A stretch of DNA of 64,000 nt from Bacillota bacterium (GCA_023421675.1 JAEZTC010000014.1:73153-137152), one strand, 5' to 3'. Counted from the stretch's first letter, positions 1 through 9,441 are shown. A program made the numbers and translations. The notes: generated by a model from the sequence alone, not told the origin.

Positions 1-56
1 AGCTGTCTTATTTAGTTAATTACAATTAGTGTATAACTAAAAAGGAGGCTAAGTGG

Positions 57-311
57 ATGGATAAGTTTTGTCAGAGTTGCGGAATGCCGCTTAATGATGA
101 AAAGCTGTCAGGTACTGAAAAAGATGGCACGCAAAATGGGGATTACTGTATTTACTGCTATGAGAACGGAGAATTCAAGCAGCCGGACATTTCCTTACAG
201 GAAATGATAGAAATCTGTGTCCCTCATATGGTCGCAAGCGGTATGAAAGAAAATGAATCCAGAAGCATGCTAGATACTTTTTTACCAAATTTGAAGAGAT
301 GGAAAACATAA
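57..311 (+). CDS. Small zinc-ribbon protein
   Basis: An 84-residue protein with two CxxC pairs (Cys5/Cys8 and Cys31/Cys34), the layout of the putative zinc-ribbon family (Pfam Zn_ribbon_2 type). The rest is a short helical tail without membrane segments. The start is well supported: AAAGGAGG at 41-48 lies about 8 bases before the ATG. A terminator follows directly, so the gene is probably transcribed alone or is the last gene of an operon that begins outside the window. The zinc site is inferred from the cysteines. Members of this family have no firm function, and none is proposed here. Confidence 0.8.
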   Translation: MDKFCQSCGMPLNDEKLSGTEKDGTQNGDYCIYCYENGEFKQPDISLQEMIEICVPHMVASGMKENESRSMLDTFLPNLKRWKT

Positions 312-337
312 GGAGCCAAAAGGCTCCTTTATTTTTT
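311..337 (+). terminator. Rho-independent terminator
   Basis: A 7-bp stem AGGAGCC / GGCTCCT (311-317 and 322-328) with an AAAA loop is followed by TTATTTTTT. It lies directly after the zinc-ribbon gene. Confidence 0.85.
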
Positions 338-417
338 AATTAATAAGTTTAGATAAAATATACTTAGCACATAAGCATGAATAACAGAGAAGTAAAATAC
401 ACAAAATGGAGGATTGT

Positions 418-1047
418 ATGTCTGTATTAAATAGAATTTCATATTTACAAAATCGAAGGGATGAGATTCCAAATCAGGAGCTGGCAAGAGAACTTGCAGA
501 GAGTAATAATCTTGTAGGTATTAAGGAAATTACAGAAAATCTATTCAATAAAGATAAAAATATAGCTAATGATTGTATAAAAGTATTATATGAAATCGGA
601 TATATTAATCCAGACCTAATTTCAGAATTTGTCCTTGATGTTGTTAAACTGCTCAAAAGCAAGAACAATAGATTGGTTTGGGGTGCAATGATTACTTTAT
701 CATTAATAGCTCCAATAAAGGCCGATGCACTTTTTAATAATCTTGAAGTTATTTATTCCGCTATTAAGGATGGATCTGTTATCACAGTTGATAATGGAAT
801 CAAAGTTCTAGCCATAATTGCCTCGAAAAATGAGCAATACAATAAAACAATTTTCCCATATCTTATAAATCACCTCAGAACTTGCCGCCCAAAGGAAGTA
901 GCACAGCATTCTGAAAGTATCTTTGTATCGGTTAATGCGAACAATAAAGAAGCTTTTACAGAGGTTCTAAAACAAAGAGAAATTTCTCTTTCAAGCTCTC
1001 AGCTCGTTAGGGTTAAAAAACTTTATAAGAAGGTACTAACGATATAG
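418..1047 (+). CDS. HEAT-like repeat protein, function unknown
   Basis: A 209-residue, all-helical protein without signal peptide or membrane segment. Repeating helix pairs with spaced Leu/Ile/Val (for example around residues 55-75, 80-110 and 115-145) suggest HEAT/ARM-like repeats and thus a protein-binding scaffold. An ATG at 406 is also in frame, but it would put the ribosome site GGAGG (408-412) inside the gene. The ATG at 418 lies 5 bases after that site and is preferred. The family could not be named, and the HEAT assignment is by eye only. Confidence 0.7.
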   Translation: MSVLNRISYLQNRRDEIPNQELARELAESNNLVGIKEITENLFNKDKNIANDCIKVLYEIGYINPDLISEFVLDVVKLLKSKNNRLVWGAMITLSLIAPIKADALFNNLEVIYSAIKDGSVITVDNGIKVLAIIASKNEQYNKTIFPYLINHLRTCRPKEVAQHSESIFVSVNANNKEAFTEVLKQREISLSSSQLVRVKKLYKKVLTI

Positions 1048-1061
1048 ATTCAGTCAATATA

Positions 1062-1114
1062 AAAGGGACTGTTAATAAACTTATTTAAAATAAGTTTTAT
1101 GGCAGTCCCTTTCA
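1062..1114. terminator. Bidirectional terminator-like inverted repeat
   Basis: AAGGGACTG (1063-1071) pairs with CAGTCCCTT (1103-1111) around an inner AACTTATTT / AAATAAGTT stem. It lies between two convergent genes and can serve both strands. Confidence 0.65.
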
Positions 1115-1121
1115 GCATCTT

Positions 1122-1331
1122 TTACTGTAAAACCTCATAACCCATTCCTGCAACCTTTTTTCGTATATCCGTGTCGCTTACATTTCCCGGATTATAATCA
1201 ACCTTAACAGTTTGTGTTTTCAAATCGAACTCCACATTGCTTACTCCATTCATGGAGCCTATCCCCTGCTGCAGTTTATTCTGACATATGCTGCATGAAA
1301 GAGAAGGCACATTGAATCTTGTCGTTTCCAT
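1122..1331 (-). CDS. Heavy-metal-associated (HMA/CopZ-like) domain protein
   Basis: A 69-residue single HMA domain of the ferredoxin-like fold seen in CopZ chaperones and at the N terminus of P1B ATPases. The metal-binding loop reads LSCSIC, so the CxxC pair (Cys13, Cys16) is kept, although the usual GMTCxxC lead-in is changed. The C-terminal GMGYEV motif is typical. A TTG 12 bases upstream is in frame but is part of the ribosome site TTGGAGG. The ATG at 1331, 5 bases after that site, is preferred. A role in soluble metal (probably Cu) handling is inferred. No copper ATPase lies next to it. Confidence 0.85.
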   Translation of the reverse strand: METTRFNVPSLSCSICQNKLQQGIGSMNGVSNVEFDLKTQTVKVDYNPGNVSDTDIRKKVAGMGYEVLQ

Positions 1332-1553
1332 AAAAACCTCCAATATAAGCTATATTTTTGATTAAGAGAGGAAAACTATATGTATTGCTGCTTTTCCTGA
1401 CTCTTTATTAGTTTCCAACTGTAAGCTTAGTATTTGTAATTGAAAAATTTTTAATCAATAAATTAGAGTTTTACAAAAAATGCCCGTTATGATATTATTT
1501 TTTTGGGCCAAGTTATATAAAGTCTTAAAATACAAGGCTTGGAGGTGTCTATT

Positions 1554-2261
1554 TTGGAATATCCCAAGGTATTGGTAATAATTCCGGCATATAATGAAGA
1601 AAAAAGTATTCATGTAGTAATTAAAAAGCTTAAACGTATTAGTTTTATAGATATTCTGGTTGTTGATGACGGTTCTAAGGATTTAACCTCAAGAGAAGCC
1701 TCCCGTGAAGGTGTAATTGTTATACGTCTGCCCTTCAATCTTGGAATTGGCGGTGCTATGCAGACAGGCTACATTTATGCAAGAGATAATGGGTATGATA
1801 TTGCAATACAGTGTGATGCTGATGGACAGCACGATCCACAGTATATTGAAAGCCTTATTAAACCAATCATTGAAAAGCAAAGCGATATGGTCATAGGTTC
1901 CCGTTATGTTGAGCAGACCTCATATAAATCCTCTGCTTCAAGACGTGCAGGTATGATATTTTTCACAAGCCTTGTCCGTGTTCTTACCGGAAACACCATA
2001 AAGGATACTACATCAGGTTTCAGAGCCGTAAACAGAAACATAATAAATTACTTTGCAGACAGCTATCCGACGGATTATCCGGAAGTAGACGTTCTTGTAA
2101 GACTCCATAAAAAGAATTTCAAGGTAATTGAAGTGCCTGTTGAAATGAAGGAAAGACAAGGCGGGAAATCTTCAATAACACCTATGAAATCGTTATATTA
2201 TATGATTAAGGTAAGCCTTGCCCTGTTGATTAATTCTCTTCGCTCTGGGGGTATGGTATGA
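1554..2261 (+). CDS. Family 2 glycosyltransferase, polyprenyl-phosphate sugar synthase type
   Basis: About 235 residues. It has the GT-A features of dolichol-phosphate-mannose-synthase-like enzymes: VIIPAYNEE at the N terminus, VDDGSKD, and CDADGQHDP carrying the metal-binding DxD. Such enzymes move a sugar from a nucleotide donor to a polyprenyl phosphate at the inner membrane face. There are no C-terminal membrane segments, which fits a peripheral DPM1-like form. The start is taken as the TTG at 1554, 6 bases after GGAGGTG (1541-1547). The TTG at 1539 overlaps the ribosome site. The stop overlaps the next ATG (ATGA). With the two following genes it forms a glycosylation trio: lipid-sugar synthase, DUF2304 partner and membrane transferase. 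Confidence 0.85.
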   Translation: MEYPKVLVIIPAYNEEKSIHVVIKKLKRISFIDILVVDDGSKDLTSREASREGVIVIRLPFNLGIGGAMQTGYIYARDNGYDIAIQCDADGQHDPQYIESLIKPIIEKQSDMVIGSRYVEQTSYKSSASRRAGMIFFTSLVRVLTGNTIKDTTSGFRAVNRNIINYFADSYPTDYPEVDVLVRLHKKNFKVIEVPVEMKERQGGKSSITPMKSLYYMIKVSLALLINSLRSGGMV

Positions 2262-2632
2262 CATTCAGCGTTTATATTTTTTCTATAATTTTCAGCATTG
2301 CATTTTTAATTATAATTATTGAATTGGTAAGGAAAAACAAACTGCTGGAGAAGTATTCCCTTTTGTGGATTTTCTTTGGAGTAATCCTGCTGCTGCTTTC
2401 AAGCACTCCTATTTTCATTGAGAAAATAGCCTCGGCGTTTGATATTAAATATGCTCCATCAGTTTTATTCCTTTTCGGAATGGTTTATCTAATTGTTTAT
2501 AACTTAAATATGACAGTTGTATTTTCCAGCCAGTCCCAAAAGATAACAAGGCTTAATCAGGAAATAGCCCTGTTGAAACAAAGGCTTGAGAACCTGGAAA
2601 AAGGCGGCGGAGGCAGCAATGAAGACCTTTAA
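2258..2632 (+). CDS. DUF2304 membrane protein
   Basis: A 124-residue protein with three predicted membrane segments (about residues 3-22, 33-52 and 67-86) and a C-terminal coiled coil (about 92-115). This matches the DUF2304 family, which is often encoded beside polyprenyl-phosphate glycosyltransferases. It overlaps the preceding GT2 gene by 4 bases and the following GT-C gene by 14 bases, so the three are translationally linked. A role as membrane anchor or assembly partner of the GT2 enzyme is inferred from context only. Confidence 0.8.
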   Translation: MTFSVYIFSIIFSIAFLIIIIELVRKNKLLEKYSLLWIFFGVILLLLSSTPIFIEKIASAFDIKYAPSVLFLFGMVYLIVYNLNMTVVFSSQSQKITRLNQEIALLKQRLENLEKGGGGSNEDL

Positions 2633-3839
2633 TATAAAGACCTTTAAAATGAAGTTATTGTTATTTGCGCACGAACACGGTCCTATTATGGCAATACTGG
2701 CATTTGCCCTCGGAATGGAAATGTATTATATGTTCAGTACTCCAAAACCCGAGCTTATTTATGACGCTCATAATTATGACACAATGGCAAAACAGTTTCT
2801 GGACAAAGGTGTTTTAGGTTACCAAAGCACTTCACCAAATGCTTTTACAACTCCCGGCTATCCCCTTTTTCTTGCACTTATATATAAAATATTCGGGTAT
2901 TCAGATGGAAGTCCGCTCACTGCTGTAAGGATAATTCAGATTTTTATGGCAGTTGCTACAATATGGTTCTTATACCTTCTGGCAAAGTATATAACCAATA
3001 AACGCGTCGGCCTGATTGCAGCCTTTATGTGCTCTATTTATCTTGTATTTCTGTGGGTTCCGACACTTATACTTACAGAAACCCTTTATACCTTCCTTTT
3101 TATACTTTACCTCTACCTGCAGATAAGAGCCATAAAGGAAAAGTCAATAAAAATGAATTTTGCAACAGGACTTGTTTTTGCAGCTGCAGTCTTAGTACGT
3201 CCTGCTGTTGCACCGCTTATTGTTCTGCCTTACATATATTATTATTTTGCCGAGAAAAAAGATAAATGGCTTTTCAAGGGCTTACTTGCAAACATTGTGG
3301 GCTTTGTCATACTTATGATGCCATGGTGGATACGAAATATTGCATCACTTAAGAAATTTGTACTTTTTGCAACACAGGAAGATCCCCTGCTGCGTGGTAC
3401 ATATCCTTATGAAATAGGCGTTGAGAACATGCCACTTACAAACCAGACTCATGAAGCCATAAAACGCTTAATAGATGGTTTTACTACACAGCCGCTTCTG
3501 TACCTTAAATGGTATACCCTGGGTAAATTCGATTACCTGTATTTTAAAATCTTCTATTACGTTGATGACAGTGTCGGAACCTTAAGATGGCTGCTGCCCC
3601 TTCATAATCTTTATGTCTGGTTCGGTTGGGTCGGTGTTGCTCTTGGGGCTGTAAAAAAGGAAATACGCCTTATTTCACTGTATATTATATTCATAACACT
3701 TATAAGCCTTGTATTCGTTGCTACCTCAAGATATGCATATCCTGTTATGTATCTGTTAATATTCCTTACAGCATATATTTTTGAAGCTCTTTTCAGAAAG
3801 CAAAAAGGAACTGGCAGAAAAGCACTCGAAAATAAATAA
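2619..3839 (+). CDS. GT-C (GT39/PMT-like) membrane glycosyltransferase
   Basis: About 406 residues with roughly nine to ten hydrophobic segments. After the first segment there is an extracytoplasmic loop with acidic residues (ELIYDAHNYD) and PGYPLF, as in ArnT/PMT-type GT-C enzymes that use polyprenyl-phosphate sugars as donors. This fits the upstream lipid-sugar synthase. The start is the ATG at 2619, behind the GC-rich ribosome site GGCGGAGG inside the DUF2304 gene. An earlier in-frame ATG (2586) lacks such a site. The acceptor, whether protein, teichoic acid or another surface glycan, cannot be told from sequence. Confidence 0.8.
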   Translation: MKTFNIKTFKMKLLLFAHEHGPIMAILAFALGMEMYYMFSTPKPELIYDAHNYDTMAKQFLDKGVLGYQSTSPNAFTTPGYPLFLALIYKIFGYSDGSPLTAVRIIQIFMAVATIWFLYLLAKYITNKRVGLIAAFMCSIYLVFLWVPTLILTETLYTFLFILYLYLQIRAIKEKSIKMNFATGLVFAAAVLVRPAVAPLIVLPYIYYYFAEKKDKWLFKGLLANIVGFVILMMPWWIRNIASLKKFVLFATQEDPLLRGTYPYEIGVENMPLTNQTHEAIKRLIDGFTTQPLLYLKWYTLGKFDYLYFKIFYYVDDSVGTLRWLLPLHNLYVWFGWVGVALGAVKKEIRLISLYIIFITLISLVFVATSRYAYPVMYLLIFLTAYIFEALFRKQKGTGRKALENK

Positions 3840-3859
3840 TCTCGAATGGGGTTAGTATT

Positions 3860-5476
3860 ATGAATTGGTATGAAGACTTTCTAAATAAATATAAATCGGG
3901 AATTTCACATGAATTCCTGCTTTATTTCAATGTCAGAGACCTTATGGACAACACAAGGTATATTGACAGGTACCTTTATGAAGAGTTTATAAAGCGGCGC
4001 GGTTTTTCAATCGTAGCCTTTTATGATATTTCACGCGGTCTTACCTTCCTTGAGCCGGGAATGGAAACAGAATTTAACCTTATTACCGCTAACGAGGCTG
4101 AAAATCTCTTTCATGCAATGCCCTCAAAGCTGTTTCCCTATATAGATATTGTATTAAAGAGTACTAAAGCAGTGCTTTTTATAGATCATGTAGAGAAAAT
4201 AATTCCTTCCGGTGATGTAGGAAGCATGTCTCTTGAAGAACGAATGGCTCTTATATGGATCAGCGAATGGTCTACAAATTTGAAGATATCAACCGTAGGC
4301 TCCACTGTATTCATGTTATCAGACAATATTGCAGATGTTAACAGGGAGATATTGAAATCATCCTTCAAGGTTGAACCTATATTTGTCGAGCTCCCAAATG
4401 AATCCGATCGAAAAAGCTATATAGAATATCTTCTTAAAAACAAGGCAGTTAAGATTGATATAAAAACTGATGAATTTGCAAAGCTGTCGTCAGGACTAAG
4501 CCGCAAATCCATCAATGATATAAGGTTAAAGGCTGAAGCCGAAGGTGTTCCTATTTCTTTTGATTTCATCAAGGATAAGAAGCATTCGGTGCTTCAGAAG
4601 GAATATGGCGATGTTCTTGAATTCATATACCCCGAAATAGGCTTTGACGATATAGGCGGTATGGATAAGGCAAAGAATTATCTTCTCAAGAATATTGTTA
4701 ACCCTATAAAAAAGGGTGATTTAAGGCGTGTTCCAATGGGCATCCTTCTTTGCGGCCCTTCCGGAACCGGTAAAACACTTCTGGTAAATGCACTGGCAAA
4801 AGCAAGCGGCTTTAATTGTGTAAAGATAGATATGTCCCGTATACTGGGGCAATATGTAGGCGAAAGTGAAAAAAATTTCAAGAAATGCCTGCTTGGAGCA
4901 CAGTCCCAGCAGCCTGTAATTGTCTTTGTAGACGAGATTGACACAACTTTCAGGCGTGGTGAAAGCGGAGACAGCGGAGTAGGAAGAAATATTTTCAGTG
5001 AATTTTTACAGTTTACAAGTAATACAAATAATAGAGGAAAAGTAATTTTTATTGCTGCAACAAATAGACCTGATCTTCTTGATCCTGCCTTGAAAAGGCC
5101 CGGAAGGTTTGATAAGAAAATTCCTGTCCTCATACCTGAAACAGACGAAAGAGCGGATATTTTCAGGATAATGATTCAGCGTAACGGTTTTGAGACAGAT
5201 ATCAGTGACTTTACTCCCTTTGCTGCGCAGACTGAGAATTATACAGGTGCAGAAATAGAAACTGTGGTAAGAAAGGCATATGAAATAGCAAATGATGATA
5301 ACAGGGAAGGAACTGTTCTCACTGTAGACATTCTTAATGAAGCCGTATTGCGATGCCGTCCCAGCACCCAGCAAGTTGAATTCATGACAATGCTTGCCAT
5401 TAAGGAATGTGATGACAAGGATCTTTTGCCTGAGAAATACCGGAATATTTTACCCGGGAATCCTACTGAAGATTAA
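3860..5476 (+). CDS. AAA+ ATPase with degenerate N-terminal AAA-like half (Ycf46-like)
   Basis: 538 residues. The C-terminal half is a classical AAA module: FDDIGG at about 262-267, Walker A GPSGTGKT (299-306), Walker B VIVFVDEID (353-361), sensor IAATNRPD (398-405) and arginine-finger region RPGRF (413-417). The N-terminal half (1-240) resembles an AAA fold without a Walker A. It keeps a Walker-B-like VLFIDHVEKI near residue 105. This two-part plan fits Ycf46-like ATPases. No protease domain or membrane segment is present, so it is a cytosolic remodelling ATPase. It follows the glycosylation trio by 20 bases and precedes a PspA gene by 144 bases. The substrate is unknown. Confidence 0.85.
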   Translation: MNWYEDFLNKYKSGISHEFLLYFNVRDLMDNTRYIDRYLYEEFIKRRGFSIVAFYDISRGLTFLEPGMETEFNLITANEAENLFHAMPSKLFPYIDIVLKSTKAVLFIDHVEKIIPSGDVGSMSLEERMALIWISEWSTNLKISTVGSTVFMLSDNIADVNREILKSSFKVEPIFVELPNESDRKSYIEYLLKNKAVKIDIKTDEFAKLSSGLSRKSINDIRLKAEAEGVPISFDFIKDKKHSVLQKEYGDVLEFIYPEIGFDDIGGMDKAKNYLLKNIVNPIKKGDLRRVPMGILLCGPSGTGKTLLVNALAKASGFNCVKIDMSRILGQYVGESEKNFKKCLLGAQSQQPVIVFVDEIDTTFRRGESGDSGVGRNIFSEFLQFTSNTNNRGKVIFIAATNRPDLLDPALKRPGRFDKKIPVLIPETDERADIFRIMIQRNGFETDISDFTPFAAQTENYTGAEIETVVRKAYEIANDDNREGTVLTVDILNEAVLRCRPSTQQVEFMTMLAIKECDDKDLLPEKYRNILPGNPTED

Positions 5477-5620
5477 GGAAATAATTATATTTAAAAATAC
5501 CAGTTTACAAGCACTTGTGTTTGTTATAAATTATTCTTGTATGGATTTATAAGTAAGGTTGTTAACACATTTTAATTTATATATATCCCCACCGTATAAT
5601 AATTAAAGGAGGCATTTAAT

Positions 5621-6349
5621 ATGGGATTATTCAGCAGGCTTGGCACAATGATGAGAGGATTTTTCGGGTTATTTGTCGGAAGCGTTGAATCCAGAAACCC
5701 CGATGCACTATTGGAAGATATAAAGAACCAGATAGATAAGGCAAGAAAAGAAGCTGAACAGCAGATAATAGATATACAGACAAATGCAGAACTTATTAAG
5801 ATTGAAATGAAGAATGCAGAAAAAAACCTCAATGCTGTTAAGGCAAGGGTAGAGGCAGCTCAGAGACAGGGCGAAAAAGACCTTCTTGTTGAACTCCTAA
5901 TACAGGAGGAAGAGGTTCAGGCAACCTATGATACTCATAAGCAAACCTACGAGGGAGCAATTGTCGAGGTTGCAAAGATAAGAGAAGATTATAAGATATT
6001 TGAGTCTGAAATGAACGCGAAGGTCAACGAGCTCCGCACTTTAAAATCACAGGCTAAAATGGCTAACCTTCGTGAAAATATAAACTCAATGAATGCAAGA
6101 TACTCATCTAAAGACAGCAGAATCGGCAAGGTGAATGAAAGTATGGACAGGGCTAGAGAAATAGTCAATACAAAGACAGCCCGTGCAAATGCGGTTGAAT
6201 CACTGAATGATACAAATATGGATCTCAAGCTTAAACGTCTTGATATGAATTCTGCAAGAGAAAGGGCTAAGGCACGTGCAGAAGCAATGCTTAGCGGAGA
6301 TCAAGGCTTTGAGGTTAAAGAAAAGATAGACAATAAGGCCTCCAATTAA
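5621..6349 (+). CDS. PspA/IM30 (Vipp1) family membrane-shaping protein
   Basis: 242 residues, almost wholly helical coiled coil, starting with the amphipathic helix MGLFSRLGTMMRGFFG that binds membranes in this family. NPDALLEDIKNQI and the long heptad region (25-215) are typical. The family belongs to the ESCRT-III superfamily and forms rings or rods that protect stressed membranes. AAAGGAGG lies about 8 bases before the ATG. A possible promoter (TTGTTA at 5559, TATATC at 5582, 17-base gap) suggests separate control from the AAA+ gene. A strong terminator follows. Confidence 0.9.
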   Translation: MGLFSRLGTMMRGFFGLFVGSVESRNPDALLEDIKNQIDKARKEAEQQIIDIQTNAELIKIEMKNAEKNLNAVKARVEAAQRQGEKDLLVELLIQEEEVQATYDTHKQTYEGAIVEVAKIREDYKIFESEMNAKVNELRTLKSQAKMANLRENINSMNARYSSKDSRIGKVNESMDRAREIVNTKTARANAVESLNDTNMDLKLKRLDMNSARERAKARAEAMLSGDQGFEVKEKIDNKASN

Positions 6350-6371
6350 TATACACAAATTAAACTAATTC

Positions 6372-6400
6372 CGGGCAGTATTCTATACTGCCCGTTTTAT
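6372..6400 (+). terminator. Rho-independent terminator after pspA-like gene
   Basis: CGGGCAGTAT (6372-6381) pairs with ATACTGCCCG (6385-6394) around a 3-base loop, followed by TTTTAT. The next gene starts 21 bases later, so either some readthrough occurs or a promoter overlaps the hairpin. Confidence 0.85.
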
Positions 6401-6420
6401 GCATTACAACGGAGGAATTT

Positions 6421-6918
6421 ATGGTCAATATTCGTGAAGCACAATTATCAGACCTCCAGGATCTTACAAACATATATAACTGGGCAGTTTTAAATACTAC
6501 AGCAACCTTTGACCTGGTAGAACAGACCCTTGAGCAGAGAAAAACCTGGTTTGACCAACATAAAGGTAATCATCCGCTTATTGTTGCAGAATACAATGGA
6601 GGCGTTATAGGCTACAGCTGTCTGTCCACCTTCAGGGAAAAACAGGCATATTCAAAAACATCAGAACTTTCAGTATATATACATCCCGCGTTTCATAACA
6701 AAAGTATAGGAACGCAGCTCCTTGAAGAAATAATAAAAAGAGGCCGGCAGCTTGGTTATCATAATATAATAGCCGGTATTACCTCAGATAATGAAATAAG
6801 TATTCATATGCACGAAAAAGCAGGCTTTAAAAAGTGCGGTTGTTTCAAGGAAGTTGGTTTTAAATTTGAAAGATGGCTGGATGTTGTTTTTTATGAGCTT
6901 TTATTGGAGGTAGTTTGA
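6421..6918 (+). CDS. GNAT N-acetyltransferase, PAT/MnaT-like
   Basis: 165 residues with the GNAT fold. IREAQLSDLQDLTNIYNW at the N terminus, the acetyl-CoA loop HNKSIGTQLL and the C-terminal HEKAGFKKCGCFKEVGFKFERWLDVVFYE are the pattern of phosphinothricin/amino-acid N-acetyltransferases. GGAGG lies 6 bases before the ATG. It is followed after one base by a membrane coiled-coil gene and is probably co-transcribed with it. The substrate (an amino acid or a toxic analogue such as methionine sulfone) is inferred only from the family. Other GNATs in the window (29322, 36166, 39587) are not close copies. Confidence 0.85.
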   Translation: MVNIREAQLSDLQDLTNIYNWAVLNTTATFDLVEQTLEQRKTWFDQHKGNHPLIVAEYNGGVIGYSCLSTFREKQAYSKTSELSVYIHPAFHNKSIGTQLLEEIIKRGRQLGYHNIIAGITSDNEISIHMHEKAGFKKCGCFKEVGFKFERWLDVVFYELLLEVV

Positions 6919-6919
6919 T

Positions 6920-7744
6920 TTGTCAATGAGGTATAAGTTATTTGTCAGTGCACTTCTTAAATTGAGAAACATAGGGCTGTTCATCTTAATGTCAGCTATA
7001 TCCGCAATACTTATCGAGCCATCAATCCTGTCAGTAAACATAGGTTTATTACCTCTACACAATGCGGCAGCAATAATGATACCGTCAAGCTTTGCGGTCT
7101 ATTTGGGTCTGGTTGTACAGTCATTATTGAGCAAAAACTTTCATGAACAATTTAACCGCAAGCAAAAAATCAAGCACATGCAGGATCTTAATTATATATG
7201 TGTCAAGCTTTTCTATACAGCGAAAAAGTGTACAAATCCACTATATCAGCAGAAGCTTATGAATGTAATGGATGATAAAAATGACATCCTTAACTCATAC
7301 CTGAAGGGCGAACAAGGCTTTCTTAAGGAACGTATAGTTGAAAAATCCTTGAATCTTGTCATATCATATATAAAGCTTCTTACAAACTTTTGCATAAGAA
7401 GCAGGGAGCTAAGTGAAATAAATCTTAACAGTATATCTTCAAGAATGAATGGGAACGCCAGAAAGCTAAGCTTTACCCGTGACCCGGAAACCTCAGCCGA
7501 GCTCAGAAAAGCCATTGATGTGGACGAAAGAATGATTGAAAACCTCAAAGAGGAAAAGGTTGAACTTGAACGTATAAGCGTTAAGCTGGATTATATGGAA
7601 AGCATGGTAAACATGTTTAAACACCAGATTATATCAAGCATTGAATCTGAAGATATGCTTGAAAAACTCGAAAGCACAGTTAATGAAGCAGATGCTCTGG
7701 ACAATGTTCTCCACGAAAGAAATAAAAATAAATATAGGACATAG
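6920..7744 (+). CDS. Membrane-anchored coiled-coil protein, unknown function
   Basis: 274 residues. Two hydrophobic segments (about 17-36 and 50-70) are followed by a long cytosolic helical region. A charged coiled coil near the end (about 195-265) holds repeated Glu/Lys/Leu. The start is read as TTG at 6920, 9 bases after GGAGG (6906-6910); an ATG at 6926 would also work and would shorten the protein by two residues. It was not recognised as a named family. Its position between a PspA-type protein and a FapA-type protein makes a membrane-scaffold role plausible, but this is inference. Confidence 0.65.
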   Translation: MSMRYKLFVSALLKLRNIGLFILMSAISAILIEPSILSVNIGLLPLHNAAAIMIPSSFAVYLGLVVQSLLSKNFHEQFNRKQKIKHMQDLNYICVKLFYTAKKCTNPLYQQKLMNVMDDKNDILNSYLKGEQGFLKERIVEKSLNLVISYIKLLTNFCIRSRELSEINLNSISSRMNGNARKLSFTRDPETSAELRKAIDVDERMIENLKEEKVELERISVKLDYMESMVNMFKHQIISSIESEDMLEKLESTVNEADALDNVLHERNKNKYRT

Positions 7745-7828
7745 TCATTTAAAGGATTTTTAATAAGTTCTGTCGAATATTTGCGTTATATACCGATCTT
7801 TATACACCTTTGAAAAGAGGATACATTC

Positions 7829-9421
7829 ATGGATGATTTCGATGTCATATACAAATCAGAATATATTCAGATAATAAAAAAACAAGATGGCTTTTATATT
7901 GAGTCTTTCAGGAACGGTATGAGCATTGAGCAGTTTAACAAGATTCTGAGTGAACACCCGGAAATCAGGATAAGCAGCTTTATGACTGTTAAAAACACCC
8001 TTCTTACTGCTCCAAAGCCGCCAGTCCTCTTTGGGGAAATCAAGGATAGAATATCTCTTGAAATCTCAGGTGATGAGCTTAAGGCTTTTATAACACTTTG
8101 TGTTATGGAAGGAGAATTGTTTGGTGATCGAAAGGTTACCCTTATAAAGGAAATTATACGGCTTCTTAATCAAAGAGGGGTTGTATTCGGTATTAAAAAT
8201 GATGTTCTTTTAAACGGTCTTTGTAATAATAAACAGATACTTATTGCAGAAGGCATTCCTCCTCAAAATGGTATCGATTCAATAATAAAAATGTACGAAC
8301 TTAAAGACCCCAAGCCTGAAGTGAAAGAAGACGGAAATGTGGACCACTACGAGCTGAACCTAATAAATAAGGTAGCTGACGGCGATTGGTTGGGTGAAAG
8401 AATTGATCCTACACCGGGGTTTACAGGCAAAACTGTCAAAGGGCATGATATCCCTGCTCTTCCCGGAAAGAACTATCCATTAATGTATGACAAAAACTCT
8501 GTAAAGGAAATATACAAGGACGGGGTTACAACTCTGGTGTCCCTCAGAAACGGTGCTGTGTATTATGAAGGTGACCGTATCTGTGTATCCAACCATCTTG
8601 AAATAGAAAACAATGTAGATTTTAAAACGGGAAATATAGATTTTGATGGCTTCCTCACAATTAAAGGCTCTATTGAGGACAACTTCTCGGTAGTTGCCGA
8701 TAAGGATATTGAGATTCTCGGGGAATATGGTGCAGGCAGTGTTAAGGAGATTATCAGCAGAAAGGGAAATGTCTTTATACGCGGAGGAATTGCAGGAAAG
8801 AGCAAAGCAGTAATAAAATCAAGCAAAAACATATATACAAAGTTTGTTTCAGACGCGACAATTGAATGTGACCAATCGGTACACATCGGTTTTTACTGCC
8901 TTAACAGTAATATAACCGCAAAAGAGGTTATTCTTGATTCTCCAAAAGGACAGATTATTGGCGGTAACATTCAAGCTGAAATAAAGGTGGTTTCTTCAAT
9001 TATCGGTACCCCTGGTGAGAAAAAAACAGTAATATCTGTAAAGGGCTTTAACAGGAAATACATGAAACAAAACCTGGAAGAGCTTATGTCAACAATAGAA
9101 ACACTGAAAAACAACCTGACCAGATGTAAACAGGAAATGTCTATATACACTTTTACCAGCAAACTAACTCCCGAACAAGCAATCAGGTTTGACCGGCTTA
9201 AGGACAAGTTCTTTGAGTTAAAGGATCAGCTTAAGGAAAGCGAAGATCAGAAAAAAACCCTTGCAAATTACCTGAGAACACATGGTGAAGGAGAAATAGT
9301 AGTGCTAAAAAAGGCTTACCCTGCAACAATTCTCGAAATAAAGAAGCTGATACAGGAAATAGACAAAATAGTTATAAGCACCAGCTTTTATTACCAGGAT
9401 GGGGAGATAAGACAACTATAA
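7829..9421 (+). CDS. FapA/DUF342 family polymer-forming beta-helix protein
   Basis: 530 residues. The middle holds the FapA pattern DGDWLGERIDPTPGFTGKTVKG, followed by a right-handed beta-helix region with short repeats rich in G, V and I (about 250-400). The C-terminal third is helical and charged, probably a coiled coil. The family was called flagellar assembly protein A in Vibrio. In Clostridia it occurs without flagellar genes, and none are seen here. AAAGAGG lies 9 bases before the ATG, and the following gene starts 20 bases after the stop. Cytosolic, with an unclear role; bactofilin-like polymer formation is possible. Confidence 0.85.
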   Translation: MDDFDVIYKSEYIQIIKKQDGFYIESFRNGMSIEQFNKILSEHPEIRISSFMTVKNTLLTAPKPPVLFGEIKDRISLEISGDELKAFITLCVMEGELFGDRKVTLIKEIIRLLNQRGVVFGIKNDVLLNGLCNNKQILIAEGIPPQNGIDSIIKMYELKDPKPEVKEDGNVDHYELNLINKVADGDWLGERIDPTPGFTGKTVKGHDIPALPGKNYPLMYDKNSVKEIYKDGVTTLVSLRNGAVYYEGDRICVSNHLEIENNVDFKTGNIDFDGFLTIKGSIEDNFSVVADKDIEILGEYGAGSVKEIISRKGNVFIRGGIAGKSKAVIKSSKNIYTKFVSDATIECDQSVHIGFYCLNSNITAKEVILDSPKGQIIGGNIQAEIKVVSSIIGTPGEKKTVISVKGFNRKYMKQNLEELMSTIETLKNNLTRCKQEMSIYTFTSKLTPEQAIRFDRLKDKFFELKDQLKESEDQKKTLANYLRTHGEGEIVVLKKAYPATILEIKKLIQEIDKIVISTSFYYQDGEIRQL

Positions 9422-9441
9422 TCTTAATTCAGGAGAATGCT

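Noticed and set aside
4678..5374. Minus-strand open frames of 122-151 codons opposite the AAA+ gene
   Set aside because: Antisense shadows without ribosome sites or recognisable motifs.
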